Below, one piece after another: positions 7,119-16,308 of a stretch of DNA of 52,592 bases. The DNA lies in the NCBI GenBank assembly GCA_023453025.1, contig JAEXUD010000020.1, positions 1-52,592 of the forward strand, written 5' to 3'. The stretch's first letter is position 1; each line of letters begins with the position of its first letter. This DNA is from Bacillota bacterium. GTDB lineage: Bacteria; Bacillota; Clostridia; Tissierellales; Sedimentibacteraceae. The notes beneath the pieces were generated by a model. The model saw only the letters and a program-made list of their open reading frames with translations. It ran no database searches and was not told the origin of the DNA. Both the position numbers and the translations under genes were made by a program.

Positions 7119-8176
7119 CAGTGCTGAATGTAAATCTAAAAGAAAAAAAATACGACATCCTTATTGAAAACGGAATTTTGAACAGCGTGGGCTCTGAAAT
7201 CCGAAAAATATACAGCGGTTCAAGAATTGCCGTTATTACGGATAAAAACGTGAATTCATTATATGGAAACACGCTGTGCAATTCATTGGAAAGCTTTGGT
7301 TTCAAGCCTGATTTCATCGTATTGGAACCTGGTGAGAAAAGCAAATCCGTTAAGATGCTTGAGTATGTCTATACCTGTCTACTGGAATCAAAAATAACCA
7401 GAGGTGATATGATTATCGCATTCGGCGGCGGAGTTGTCGGTGACCTGGGAGGCTTTGCGGCATCAACATATTTAAGGGGTATAGACTATGTGCAAATTCC
7501 CACATCTCTTCTGGCACAAATTGATTCGAGCATAGGCGGCAAGGTGGCCGTAAATCTGGAGCAGGGCAAAAATTTAATCGGCAGCTTCTACCACCCTGAA
7601 AAAGTGTTGATAGACCCTTATATTCTGAATTCCCTTCCTGATGAATTTGTTAAAGACGGCCTGGGAGAGGTAATTAAATATGCATGTATCAAAGACCCGG
7701 ATTTATATAAACTATTAATGAACATAAAATCCAAAGAGGAATTATTTAAGAATATTGAAAAAATTATTTTTACATGCTGCAATATAAAAAGAGAAATAGT
7801 TGAACAGGATGAACGGGATACAGGTATAAGAATGATACTGAATTTTGGCCATACCTTGGGCCATGCCATAGAGAAATACTATAATTATGAAGCTTACACC
7901 CACGGAGAAGCCGTAGCAATCGGCATGTACCATATAACACAAAAAAGCGAGGCTCTCGGATATACAGAATCCGGAACAACAGAAAAAATAAAAAACCTGC
8001 TGCTTAATTTCGGCATAGATTATAGTTTCCCTGATATTGATATAGAGTATATAAACAAAACAATACTTTTAGATAAAAAAAATATTTCAGAAAATATAAA
8101 TTTGATACTATTGAAAAAAATAGGCGAAGCTTTTATTGAAAAGATGCCTGTTGAAAATATAGATAATTTCCTATAG
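7115..8176 (+). CDS. aroB: 3-dehydroquinate synthase
   Basis: Converts DAHP to 3-dehydroquinate using NAD and a divalent metal. At 353 residues it has family length. Seen: GGGVVGDLGGFAASTYLRG for the NAD/substrate site, PTSLLAQIDSSIGGKVAVN, and the metal-ligand segments GEVIKYACI and NFGHTLGHAIE. Its ATG overlaps the tyrA stop, so translation is probably coupled. Confidence 0.98.
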   Translation: MTVLNVNLKEKKYDILIENGILNSVGSEIRKIYSGSRIAVITDKNVNSLYGNTLCNSLESFGFKPDFIVLEPGEKSKSVKMLEYVYTCLLESKITRGDMIIAFGGGVVGDLGGFAASTYLRGIDYVQIPTSLLAQIDSSIGGKVAVNLEQGKNLIGSFYHPEKVLIDPYILNSLPDEFVKDGLGEVIKYACIKDPDLYKLLMNIKSKEELFKNIEKIIFTCCNIKREIVEQDERDTGIRMILNFGHTLGHAIEKYYNYEAYTHGEAVAIGMYHITQKSEALGYTESGTTEKIKNLLLNFGIDYSFPDIDIEYINKTILLDKKNISENINLILLKKIGEAFIEKMPVENIDNFL

Positions 8177-8198
8177 TAAAATCAGAGAGGAGAATACA

Positions 8199-9470
8199 AT
8201 GAACAGCATAATAATAAAGCCCTCGAAGCTAAAAGGAACAATAAAAGCTCCTCCGTCCAAAAGCTTGAGCCACCGTGCCATAATATGCGCTTCCTTATGC
8301 AGCGGCAAAGGAGAAAGCATAATAGACAATGTTATTTTATCAGAGGACATCAAAGCCACCATAGCAGGCATGACGAATCTGGGTGCACAGACAGAATTGG
8401 CAGAAGATGACAAAACATATAAAGTGCGGATAAAAAAAGAAAAGGATGCGGTTGAAGCTGCTCACATCAACTGTATGGAATCCGGTTCAACCTTGAGGTT
8501 CCTGATTCCCTTGGGGCTTGTGCTGTCAAATGAGTGCACATTCACAGGTTCAGGAAAGCTGGTCGAAAGACCTTTGGATGTTTACTACAAAATATTTGAT
8601 GAGCAGAAAATCGAATATAAAACAGCCGGAGGCTGCCTGCCCTTATCTGTACGCGGTTCACTGACCGGCGGGAATTACGAGGTTTCAGGCAATGTAAGCT
8701 CCCAGTTCATATCCGGACTGCTGTTTGCACTTCCCTTATTGCAAGGCGATTCAGTCATTAAAATCAAAGGCAGTCTTGAATCAAGAGGATATGTTGATTT
8801 AACACTTGACATGTTAAGCAAATTTAAAATTGATATTGAGAACAATGACTATAGGGAATTTAAAATTAAAGGCAATTCTCAATACATACCCACCAGCTAT
8901 ACCGTTGAAGGAGACCTGTCCCAGGCTGCATTTTTCCTTGCGGCGCATGAAATCGGAAATGATTTGAAATGTACCGGAATCGACCATAATACAAAACAGG
9001 GGGATAAGGAAATATTAAATATAATTGAACGGTATAAAAGCATCGATAAATACAGCAAAGAAGAATTTATAATAGATGCATCTCAAATACCGGACCTGGT
9101 GCCAATCCTGGCAGTGCTGGCAGCGTTGAAGGACGGTGTAACGACAAGAATAATAAATGCCGAGCGCCTCAGAATAAAGGAATCCGACCGGCTAAAGGCA
9201 ATGTCCGTTGAAATGAATAAGCTTGGTGCAAACATAACAGAATTGCGTGACGGTCTGCTGATAAAAGGATTAAGCAGCTTAAAGGGCAATGCCGCCGTAA
9301 GCAGCTGGAACGACCACAGGATTGCAATGTCACTTGCAATAGCTGCCACAAAATGTGAAAAGGAAATAACATTAGAGGACTATACGGCTGTAAATAAATC
9401 TTATCCGTCATTTTGGAGTGATTACAAAACTTTGGGAGGTTCGATTAATGAGCTCGATGTTCGGCAATAA
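8199..9470 (+). CDS. aroA: 3-phosphoshikimate 1-carboxyvinyltransferase (EPSP synthase)
   Basis: Joins phosphoenolpyruvate to shikimate 3-phosphate. The 423 residues show PPSKSLSHRAIICASL near the start, ESGSTLRFLIPL (the shikimate/PEP site), GNVSSQFISGLLFALP, and the C-terminal RLRIKESDRL and WNDHRIAMSLAIA motifs. In the glyphosate-site loop the sequence is ESGSTLR rather than the NAGTAMR of class I enzymes, so it belongs to the more divergent class. AGAGAGGAG lies 6 bases ahead of the start. Its last 23 bases overlap aroC. Confidence 0.97.
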   Translation: MNSIIIKPSKLKGTIKAPPSKSLSHRAIICASLCSGKGESIIDNVILSEDIKATIAGMTNLGAQTELAEDDKTYKVRIKKEKDAVEAAHINCMESGSTLRFLIPLGLVLSNECTFTGSGKLVERPLDVYYKIFDEQKIEYKTAGGCLPLSVRGSLTGGNYEVSGNVSSQFISGLLFALPLLQGDSVIKIKGSLESRGYVDLTLDMLSKFKIDIENNDYREFKIKGNSQYIPTSYTVEGDLSQAAFFLAAHEIGNDLKCTGIDHNTKQGDKEILNIIERYKSIDKYSKEEFIIDASQIPDLVPILAVLAALKDGVTTRIINAERLRIKESDRLKAMSVEMNKLGANITELRDGLLIKGLSSLKGNAAVSSWNDHRIAMSLAIAATKCEKEITLEDYTAVNKSYPSFWSDYKTLGGSINELDVRQ

Positions 9471-10548
9471 ATTAAAAATAAGTATTTTCGGTGAATCTCA
9501 CGGAGAGGCAATAGGGGTCATAATTGACGGACTTCCGTCAGGAATCAGGCTCGACACGGACTATATAAAAAAGCAGATGCTTAGGAGAGCTCCAGGCAGC
9601 AGCAGACTTTCCACCCCGAGAAGTGAAAAGGATTCATATAATATAGTAAGCGGATATTTTAATGATAAAACGACAGGAACTCCTTTATGTGCAATTATAT
9701 ACAACGAAGACAAAAAATCAAAGGACTATGACATCTTAAAATACAACATGAGACCGGGACACAGCGACTATCCCGGATTTGTCAGATATTCCGGATGCAA
9801 TGACTATCGTGGCGGAGGTCATTTTTCAGGCAGAATAACCGCACCGCTGTTGTTCGCCGGTGCAGTTGCCATGCAAATACTTGAAGAACACAGAAATATT
9901 ATTATCGGCAGCCGTATAAAAAATATATTTAAAATAAATGACGATGATATCCCGGAAATAGAAACTGATGCTCTCAGAGCCTTCAGAAAGATGGATTTTC
10001 CGGTTGTTTCAGAAGAAAAGGCAGGATTGATGCAAGCCGAGATTCTGAAAGCGAAGGGCGAAGACAATTCGGTCGGAGGCATTGTAGAAACATTTGTAAT
10101 AAATACAGGTGCAGGTCTTGGCCAGCCGTTTTTTGATTCGGTGGAAAGCAAGCTTGCGCATATGATTTTTTCCATACCCGCAGTTAAAGGGATAGAATTC
10201 GGGGCAGGATTTGATATAACCGGCATGCTCGGTTCAGAAGCAAACGACGCATATTATGTGCAGGATAACAAAATATCCACACACAGCAACAACAACGGCG
10301 GAATAACCGGCGGCATAACAAACGGCATGCCTATAATATTCAGAACAGCAATAAAGCCCACACCGTCCATATCAATACCGCAGAGTACCGTAAATGTATC
10401 GGCAATGCATAATACGGATATAACTATATCGGGACGGCACGATCCATGCATTGTTCCCAGGGCACTGCCTGTTATTGAGGGTGCGGCAGCATTGGTAATA
10501 CTCGATTTAATATTGGAAAGAGAAGGTGAAGTATGGAAAACAAAATAG
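9448..10548 (+). CDS. aroC: Chorismate synthase
   Basis: Eliminates phosphate from EPSP to give chorismate, needing reduced FMN. Motifs: FGESHGEAIGVIIDGLPSG at the N-terminus, RPGHSDYPGFVRY, GGGHFSGRITAPL, and the C-terminal RHDPCIVPRALPV. The true start is ATG 9448, with GGGAGG 8 bases before it; the longer frame from GTG 9418 has no ribosome site. The resulting 366 residues are the family length. It overlaps aroA by 23 bases and the chorismate mutase gene by 16. Confidence 0.97.
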   Translation: MSSMFGNKLKISIFGESHGEAIGVIIDGLPSGIRLDTDYIKKQMLRRAPGSSRLSTPRSEKDSYNIVSGYFNDKTTGTPLCAIIYNEDKKSKDYDILKYNMRPGHSDYPGFVRYSGCNDYRGGGHFSGRITAPLLFAGAVAMQILEEHRNIIIGSRIKNIFKINDDDIPEIETDALRAFRKMDFPVVSEEKAGLMQAEILKAKGEDNSVGGIVETFVINTGAGLGQPFFDSVESKLAHMIFSIPAVKGIEFGAGFDITGMLGSEANDAYYVQDNKISTHSNNNGGITGGITNGMPIIFRTAIKPTPSISIPQSTVNVSAMHNTDITISGRHDPCIVPRALPVIEGAAALVILDLILEREGEVWKTK

Positions 10549-10817
10549 ATTTGAATGAAATCAGAAATGAAATCAATTCGGTGGATGAGAATTTAGTAAA
10601 TCTTTTGGAAAAAAGATTTGATTTGGTATTAAAAGTGGGAGAATACAAGGCGGCACAAAATTTGCCCGTATTTGATGAAGCAAGAGAGAAACTGGTTATT
10701 GAAAAATGTAAAGGGCAGTTGAAAAACAAGAAGTACTCAAATTATATAGAAACGATCTACATTCAAATCATGAATACCTGCAAGGATATTCAAAGAGACG
10801 AAATTAAAATATTGTAA
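10533..10817 (+). CDS. Chorismate mutase, AroQ class, monofunctional
   Basis: Rearranges chorismate to prephenate, the branch to Phe and Tyr. The 94-residue all-helical protein begins with the AroQ pattern NEIRNEINSVDENLVNLLEKRFDL, with Lys/Arg residues in the three helices (VGEYK, DEAREK). The ATG lies within the end of aroC, preceded by GAAGGTG. Placed between aroC and aroE, it supplies prephenate to TyrA of the same operon. No prephenate dehydratase is seen, so Phe synthesis must finish elsewhere. Confidence 0.92.
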   Translation: MENKIDLNEIRNEINSVDENLVNLLEKRFDLVLKVGEYKAAQNLPVFDEAREKLVIEKCKGQLKNKKYSNYIETIYIQIMNTCKDIQRDEIKIL

Positions 10818-10828
10818 AGAGGTCTGCA

Positions 10829-11650
10829 ATGGAAAATTTATACGGCTTAATAGGCGAAAAGCTCGGACATACATTCTCACCGCAAATTCATGCTAAAATA
10901 CTGGAAGAAACTCACATACAAGGTCACTACGGTCTGTTTGAAGTAAAAAAGGAAAGACTTCAGTTTGTTATCTCCGGACTGAAAGCTCTTGGCTACAAGG
11001 GTGTAAATGTTACGATACCATATAAACTGGATATAATCAGGTATCTTGACGCTCTCAGCCCTGAGGCCGTGAAAATAGGAGCCGTAAATGTAGTGAGTAT
11101 CGATAAAAACGGTGTGGCAACAGGATACAATACCGACTATTACGGATTTGGAATGATGCTTGACAGCGCAAACGTAAAAATTGAAAAAGAAACAGCTGTT
11201 GTCCTGGGTACAGGAGGTGCATCAAAAGCAGTAACTCAATACCTGAAGGACAATGGCATAAAGGAAATCATTCTTGTATCCAGGGACATAGAATCGGCAA
11301 AAAAGAAATACCCCGAAGATAAAATCATAAATTATGATGAACTGAATAAAATCGGTAATTGCTCTGTTATAATTAACTGCACTCCTACAGGTATGTTTCC
11401 AAATACAGAGTTCAGTCCGCTGGATAAAAAATATCTGAATAAATTCAATACGGCGGTAGATTTGATTTACAATCCCTCAGATACCCTGTTTTTAAAGGAA
11501 GCCGGGGAAAAGGGTCTGAAAACATTGAACGGATTATACATGCTTGCCGCACAGGCCGTAAAATCACAGGAAATATGGAATGAAACAGAAATTTCGAGCA
11601 CGGTTATAGATAGTATACTGCATATGATAACGGGAGATGTATATGAGTAA
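10829..11650 (+). CDS. aroE: Shikimate dehydrogenase (NADP+)
   Basis: Reduces 3-dehydroshikimate to shikimate. The 273 residues have the shikimate-binding GEKLGHTFSPQIHAKI, the catalytic NVTIPYK lysine segment, NTDYYGF, and the nucleotide-binding VLGTGGASKAV. The C-terminal NGLYMLAAQAVKSQEIW is also typical. It follows the chorismate mutase by 11 bases (AAAGAGG ribosome site) and its last 8 bases overlap aroK. The preceding enzyme, dehydroquinate dehydratase, is not present in this operon. Confidence 0.96.
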   Translation: MENLYGLIGEKLGHTFSPQIHAKILEETHIQGHYGLFEVKKERLQFVISGLKALGYKGVNVTIPYKLDIIRYLDALSPEAVKIGAVNVVSIDKNGVATGYNTDYYGFGMMLDSANVKIEKETAVVLGTGGASKAVTQYLKDNGIKEIILVSRDIESAKKKYPEDKIINYDELNKIGNCSVIINCTPTGMFPNTEFSPLDKKYLNKFNTAVDLIYNPSDTLFLKEAGEKGLKTLNGLYMLAAQAVKSQEIWNETEISSTVIDSILHMITGDVYE

Positions 11651-12143
11651 GAATATTGTTTTAATAGGAATGCCCGGAAGCGGAAAAAGCACTATAGGCC
11701 GCATGCTCTCCAAAAAAATCAGCATGGACTATATTGACATGGACAAATATATAGAAGCAAGTGAAAATAAAACCATAAAGGAAATGTTTCAGATAAGCGA
11801 GGAGTATTTCAGGGATGTTGAAACAAAATGTGCTAAGGAATTAAGCAAATTAAATTCTCATGTCATAGCCACCGGCGGCGGAATTATAAAAAGAAAAGAT
11901 AATATCAAGATGTTTAAGGAAAACGGCATTATACTATTTATAAACAGACCGTTGGATAATATTATTCATGATATTGATACAAATGTAAGGCCGCTTCTGG
12001 CAGAGGGAAAAAACAAATTATACCAGCTGTATAAAGAAAGATTCCCTCTATACAAGGAATATTGTGATATGGAAATAATAAATAACGATGAAATTTTACA
12101 TGTTGTAGAACAAATCGCAGAACTTATGGGAAATCGAATCTGA
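11643..12143 (+). CDS. aroK: Shikimate kinase
   Basis: Phosphorylates shikimate with ATP. The 166 residues show the P-loop GMPGSGKSTIGRML, DMDKYIE for magnesium/shikimate, ATGGGII and the lid region around RPLLAEG. ATG 11643 is chosen over ATG 11637 because GGGAG (11632-11636) is 6 bases before it. It is the last gene of the aro operon. I see no convincing terminator before the convergent diguanylate cyclase gene. Confidence 0.96.
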   Translation: MSKNIVLIGMPGSGKSTIGRMLSKKISMDYIDMDKYIEASENKTIKEMFQISEEYFRDVETKCAKELSKLNSHVIATGGGIIKRKDNIKMFKENGIILFINRPLDNIIHDIDTNVRPLLAEGKNKLYQLYKERFPLYKEYCDMEIINNDEILHVVEQIAELMGNRI

Positions 12144-12183
12144 ATTTTTGTATTTACCAGTTCAATGCTTTTGCATAATCAGA

Positions 12184-13347
12184 TTAATTATGAAAAGCAA
12201 CGCGATTTTTACCTTGAGCTTTAGCCATATATAGAGCATCATCACTTAATTTATACAGCATATCGATGCTGGTTTGTGAATCAGGAATTAAAGTTACTCC
12301 TCCTATGCTTATTGTAAATTTAATTGCCGGGTTGCTGCCGACAGACATATCTTCAATTGATTTTCTCAGTCTTTCTGCGACTTCTTCAGAATCATTCTTA
12401 TCTGTTCCCGGAAGCAGCACGGCAAATTCTTCGCCGCCGTATCTGCCAAATAAGTCATAGTCCCTTAATTGAGTCTTGATTTTAGCAGCAAATTCCTTTA
12501 AAACAATATCCCCTGTATAATGACCGTGAGCATCATTTATCTTTTTAAAATTATCAATATCTATCAGCAAAAAGGAAATTTCTTCTTTTTTTCTTGAAAA
12601 AAGGGATACATACTCCTTCGCCTGCAACGCAAAGGTTCTACGGTTGAGTATGTCTGTTAATTCATCAAATGATGCAGCTCTTACTATTTCCAAATCCAAT
12701 TTTTCTTTTGTCAGTAAAATGAATCCTATACTCCCTGCAAGCATTACAAGGTACAGAAGGAGAAAGGATCCCGTGTTATATATACTCGTTGACCATAATG
12801 TCATATCATTAGCATATGTTAATGCCGAATAAGCTCTGAAGAGATAAGAAATCAATGTAACGGCATAAAAAGAAGCTATTACTTTTTGCAGTATTGATGA
12901 ATTCTTATGTTTGAAAAGCCTGTAAACAGGAAATGCCATTAATATGGCTGTAATTGAAGATGCAAACACAATCCTGATATTTTCCGCTGCTCCATAAATA
13001 GTTACAAGACAAAATGTAAGGATGCAAATAAAAATTAAAATATTATAATTTCTTTTTACATTTTTATTATAATTATCTATTAAGTTTAAAAAAGCAATCA
13101 ATTCCAATGCCGCACCAATAAACAATATGGAATTTGATGCAGCTATCCAGATAACATCAGATATTTCACTCTTAAATCCCAGCATAATCCATACGATAGA
13201 TTGTAATAATTTAGACAGTAAAAATATATTTACCGATTTATCCTTATTGTGCTTGATTGTATATGAAACTATAAGTATGCCTGTTAAGATATGACCTAAA
13301 ACAAGAATTATTAAGATTGTTCCCATATCAATGTTAAAAACATTCAT
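12184..13347 (-). CDS. Membrane-bound diguanylate cyclase (GGDEF)
   Basis: The N-terminal ~215 residues form about seven hydrophobic segments, a likely membrane sensor. They are followed by a GGDEF domain starting near RAASFDELTDILNRRTF. The active site is GGEEF, and an inhibitory-site RxxD (RDYD) stands exactly five residues before it. The protein should therefore make cyclic-di-GMP and be product-inhibited. The membrane part matches no sensor family I recognise. It is convergent with aroK and is a single-gene unit as far as can be seen. Confidence 0.93.
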   Translation of the reverse strand: MNVFNIDMGTILIILVLGHILTGILIVSYTIKHNKDKSVNIFLLSKLLQSIVWIMLGFKSEISDVIWIAASNSILFIGAALELIAFLNLIDNYNKNVKRNYNILIFICILTFCLVTIYGAAENIRIVFASSITAILMAFPVYRLFKHKNSSILQKVIASFYAVTLISYLFRAYSALTYANDMTLWSTSIYNTGSFLLLYLVMLAGSIGFILLTKEKLDLEIVRAASFDELTDILNRRTFALQAKEYVSLFSRKKEEISFLLIDIDNFKKINDAHGHYTGDIVLKEFAAKIKTQLRDYDLFGRYGGEEFAVLLPGTDKNDSEEVAERLRKSIEDMSVGSNPAIKFTISIGGVTLIPDSQTSIDMLYKLSDDALYMAKAQGKNRVAFHN

Positions 13348-13444
13348 ATATATTCCTCACTTTCAACCTTTTATATCCTACTGATATTATTGTTCACTGC
13401 AGCATGTAATATACAAGCTGTTTATGAAATCCTCTTTCCTAGTA

Positions 13445-13478
13445 TATAAAAAATAGGCAAAGTTTAAACTCTGCCTAC
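13445..13478 (-). terminator. Intrinsic terminator after the stalk-domain gene
   Basis: On the minus strand TAGGCAGAGTTT pairs with AAACTTTGCCTA and is followed by TTTTTATA. It lies 55 bases past the stop of the 13533-14570 gene. Confidence 0.8.
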
Positions 13479-13532
13479 TTCGCATTACAGTTTGTTAATA
13501 TATAAATATGTGTTTCACGCATAAAATCGTTG

Positions 13533-14570
13533 CTATTGTGCTGTATATCCAACAGTAGTATCAATTACAATCTGGTTTAAAGCTCCATCCCATGCAATGC
13601 CAAAATCAAATACTTCTCCTACATCTCTGAGCTTGAAGTAATTATTTCCGCCGATTGTGTATGCCTGAAGTGCAATTTCTTCTCCGTTTATATAAATTTT
13701 TGACTGATTGGTTACTGCTTGTACGGATTCTGTTCCGGATGATACAGCAAACTCTCCTCCGACAGTAGTATACGCTTCACCGGAAACAAGGTTAATGGCA
13801 CTTTTTTCTGCATCCCAGGTTACTTCGAATTGCTTCTCTGAACCTGTAACAGCCATAGCCAGATCTCTCAGTTTAAAATAATTGTATCCGTCAATATTAT
13901 ATGCTTCAAATGACACATCATTTCCGTCAACAACAACCTTAGATGCTGTAGGTACAGCAGTTGCCTCCTGAACCTGAGTATCGGCAGGAACATCAACGTC
14001 TGACGGAACTTCAGCATCATCTGATGGAACTTCAGCATCGTCTGACGGAGCTTCAGCATCAACGTCTGACGGAACTTCAGATTCCTCTGCTTCTTCAAAC
14101 ATAAAATAAATACTGTTAAAAACATTTATTGTATCGCCATTTGTATCCAAAACAGAAAAATTAAAAGTGAATACATTGTCTAATGCCACTTCCTCGAAAT
14201 CCACATACAGTTGCGGTCTATATGTAACACTGCCGTTTTCCACTTCGAAAAAAAGATCTCCTATTTGCTCATAGAAAGTTCCCGGAAGCGAAGCTATTAT
14301 CGATGCATTTTCATCAGTAGTCTGTATTTCAAAAAACGTATACTTACCTCCGCTGTCTTTAACAGGCTTTTCAGCAACGACTGCAGTAATAACTTCTCCG
14401 TCTACCTCAACTTCTCTTACATCAATAAAATTAGGTACAACAATTTTGTAACCGCTGTCAGCATCGACCAAGTCGATTGTCTCTGTCTGCGCCGCATAGG
14501 CAGGAACCATCATAAGTCCCATAATAATAATTGTTGATAATAAAAACTTGTGCCATGATTTAATGTGCAT
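13533..14570 (-). CDS. Secreted protein with copper-amine-oxidase-N-like (stalk) repeats
   Basis: Signal peptide at residues 1-26 (hydrophobic LLSTIIIMGLMMVPAYA, probably cut after AYA). A unique ~150-residue beta-rich region follows, then a low-complexity linker of repeated APSDDAE/VPSDVD units (residues ~165-200). Last come two copies of a ~65-residue module with YNYFKLRDLA and NNYFKLRDVG, which are the stalk/copper-amine-oxidase N-like domain common in clostridial exoproteins. The exact role is unknown; such domains are thought to bind cell wall or polymers. There is no sorting motif, so it is either released or held by these domains. GGAGG lies 7 bases before the ATG. Confidence 0.8.
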   Translation of the reverse strand: MHIKSWHKFLLSTIIIMGLMMVPAYAAQTETIDLVDADSGYKIVVPNFIDVREVEVDGEVITAVVAEKPVKDSGGKYTFFEIQTTDENASIIASLPGTFYEQIGDLFFEVENGSVTYRPQLYVDFEEVALDNVFTFNFSVLDTNGDTINVFNSIYFMFEEAEESEVPSDVDAEAPSDDAEVPSDDAEVPSDVDVPADTQVQEATAVPTASKVVVDGNDVSFEAYNIDGYNYFKLRDLAMAVTGSEKQFEVTWDAEKSAINLVSGEAYTTVGGEFAVSSGTESVQAVTNQSKIYINGEEIALQAYTIGGNNYFKLRDVGEVFDFGIAWDGALNQIVIDTTVGYTAQ

Positions 14571-14724
14571 ATTATTTCCTCCAATTTTAATATAGAAAAT
14601 ATCATAGCATAATATTACCTTTTTTGCAATATATTGAATAAAATTTAGTTGAATTAAAATTAATTTAATTTATAAATACTTATCAAGCTGCTCGCAATGT
14701 ACACCCAATCTGACATTCAACAAT

Positions 14725-15591
14725 TTATTTCAGTTTTCCGCCATAGACAGGGAAGAAACTGGATTCGCCGTAATCCTTGATACGTTCTAATTCTTTCAGT
14801 TGTTCCATATCCTCATCAGAAATTACAAAATTAACCTGTGCATTGCTGCGCATATGCTCCGGATTTGCGGTCTTTGGTAAAGGTAATGTGCCCAGCTGTA
14901 AATCATAACGAATGCAAAGCTGCGGTACTGTTACACCATATTTCTTTGCTATAGCTGCTACCTTCTGGTTTTTTAATACTTCTCCATGTGCAATCGGCGA
15001 ATATGCTTCAACAAGTATTCCCTTGTTTTGTGTATACTCCATAAGTTCAAACGGAGTATTGCTTGCATGTACAAGCAGCTGGTTTGCCATAGGAGCAACT
15101 GTACAGGAAGAAAGGATATTCTCTAAATCTTCTTTTTCAAAGTTAGAAACACCAATGGCACGAAGCTTTCCTGCCTTGTATGCATCCTCAAGCGCACGCC
15201 ATGCTTCCTTATTCCCCTCAAGGAATCGATCCTCTTCCCTAAACTCCATCCATGGCTGTGGACTGTGAATCAGCATCATATCAATATAATCTAAGCCCAG
15301 TGCCTGAAGAGAGCCCTCAATGGCATCCACAGCTCCCTTATAATCTTTTACTTCCGCCGCAAGTTTAGTCGTTATAAAAAGTTCTTCACAGCTGATTCCG
15401 CATTTACGGATACCTTCTCCAATCCCCTTTTCATTTCCATATGCTTGTGCGGTATCAATGTGACGATAGCCAATTTCTACTGCATCGCAGACAGCCTGTG
15501 CCGCATTTTTGTCATCAATAAACCATGTGCCCAATCCCAGTTTTGGAATAGCTACCCCATTACTAAGCAAATATTTTTCTTCTAAAATCAT
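14725..15591 (-). CDS. Aldo/keto reductase
   Basis: A 288-residue NAD(P)H-dependent TIM-barrel reductase. Seen: GLGTWFIDD, DTAQAYGNEKGIGEGI (catalytic Asp and Tyr), TTKLA (Lys) and MMLIHSP (His), the full AKR tetrad, then GVSNFEKEDLE and a C-terminal LPLPKTANPEHMRSN cofactor segment. It belongs to the 2,5-diketo-gluconate/prostaglandin-F synthase-like group; the substrate is unknown. It is downstream of the cupin gene and probably in the same MerR-controlled unit (107-base gap holding a gene remnant). AAAGGAG is at the start. Confidence 0.92.
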   Translation of the reverse strand: MILEEKYLLSNGVAIPKLGLGTWFIDDKNAAQAVCDAVEIGYRHIDTAQAYGNEKGIGEGIRKCGISCEELFITTKLAAEVKDYKGAVDAIEGSLQALGLDYIDMMLIHSPQPWMEFREEDRFLEGNKEAWRALEDAYKAGKLRAIGVSNFEKEDLENILSSCTVAPMANQLLVHASNTPFELMEYTQNKGILVEAYSPIAHGEVLKNQKVAAIAKKYGVTVPQLCIRYDLQLGTLPLPKTANPEHMRSNAQVNFVISDEDMEQLKELERIKDYGESSFFPVYGGKLK

Positions 15592-15623
15592 AATAGTCTC
15601 CTTTTACTTTATATTAATAAATA

Positions 15624-15695
15624 TTAATCTAATGAAAGTATAACCGTCACATCACCATTTCCAAGTGCTTCCTTTAGTTCTCCCGGTGGAACAAA
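15624..15695 (-). pseudogene. C-terminal remnant of a lost gene between the cupin and aldo/keto reductase genes
   Basis: Directly after the cupin stop codons the same frame continues for 23 codons (reading ELKEALGNGDVTVILSLD to a stop). It has no start and reads like the end of a folded protein, resembling the tail of cyclophilin-like proteins often found with such cupin/AKR genes. Tentative. Confidence 0.35.
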
Positions 15696-15698
15696 TTA

Positions 15699-16139
15699 TT
15701 ACTCTGCTGCTTTGTTAAATTCCTCATCTGTTACAGGCTCACACCATTCATTGCTTGTTTCTTCTCCCGGAACGCTGAAAGCAATGTGGCTGAACCAAGA
15801 ATCTGCCTTTGCTCCATGCCAGTGCTTTACTCCTGTAGGTATAGTAATTACCATCCCCGGTTCAAGGCTTACCGGCTCTTTCCCTTCTTCCTGATACCAT
15901 CCGCTTCCGGTTGTACAAATCAGGATTTGCTCTCCTCCCTTTGTTCCATGATGGATGTGCCAATTGTTGCGACATCCGGGTTCAAAAGTAATGTTTGAAA
16001 TAAACACCGGATCTTCTCCCAGCCTTGTCAGCGGATTCAAAAAAGAATCCCCGGCAAAATACTGTGCGTACATTGTGTTTTCCTGTCCCTTTCCAAAGAC
16101 ATTTAGCTCGTTAAATTCCTCAGCATTCATGATTTTCAT
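15699..16139 (-). CDS. Cupin-domain protein (single domain, 146 residues)
   Basis: A small double-stranded beta-helix protein with metal-ligand motifs NWHIHHGTKGGEQIL (cupin motif 1, His-x-His and Glu) and PTGVKHWHGAKAD (motif 2 His). It is like the cupin partners of carboxymuconolactone-decarboxylase-type proteins. It is the first gene of the unit reading into the aldo/keto reductase, under the MerR-type promoter at 16242-16272. AAGGAGG lies 8 bases before the ATG. The substrate is unknown; detoxification of a reactive carbonyl or quinone is an inference from the neighbours. Confidence 0.88.
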   Translation of the reverse strand: MKIMNAEEFNELNVFGKGQENTMYAQYFAGDSFLNPLTRLGEDPVFISNITFEPGCRNNWHIHHGTKGGEQILICTTGSGWYQEEGKEPVSLEPGMVITIPTGVKHWHGAKADSWFSHIAFSVPGEETSNEWCEPVTDEEFNKAAE

Positions 16140-16241
16140 AATAAAATTCCTCCTTAATGTTATTATTTATATCAATACATTTTATATTGTGCTTCAATCA
16201 AAGGGCTTATATTGACATTTGCTTTATTAAATGATATATTC

Positions 16242-16272
16242 ATTATAAATCTTAGAGTTAGCTCTAAGTCAA
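16242..16272 (-). promoter_or_regulatory. MerR-type promoter with palindromic operator in a 19-bp spacer
   Basis: On the minus strand TTGACT (16272-16267) and TATAAT (16247-16242) are separated by 19 bp, the over-long spacing typical of MerR-activated promoters. Most of the spacer is the palindrome CTTAGAGTTAGCTCTAAG (16251-16268, 7-bp arms). It would drive the cupin/AKR unit, and the divergent MerR gene starts 40 bases away. Confidence 0.85.
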
Positions 16273-16308
16273 TATTTAAGTTCAAAAAATTTTAGGAGGC
16301 AACATATT

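Noticed and set aside
12136..12184. AATCTGA/TCAGATT inverted repeat as a terminator of the aro operon
   Set aside because: The loop is more than 30 bases, the stem is short and no T-run follows; too weak to call.
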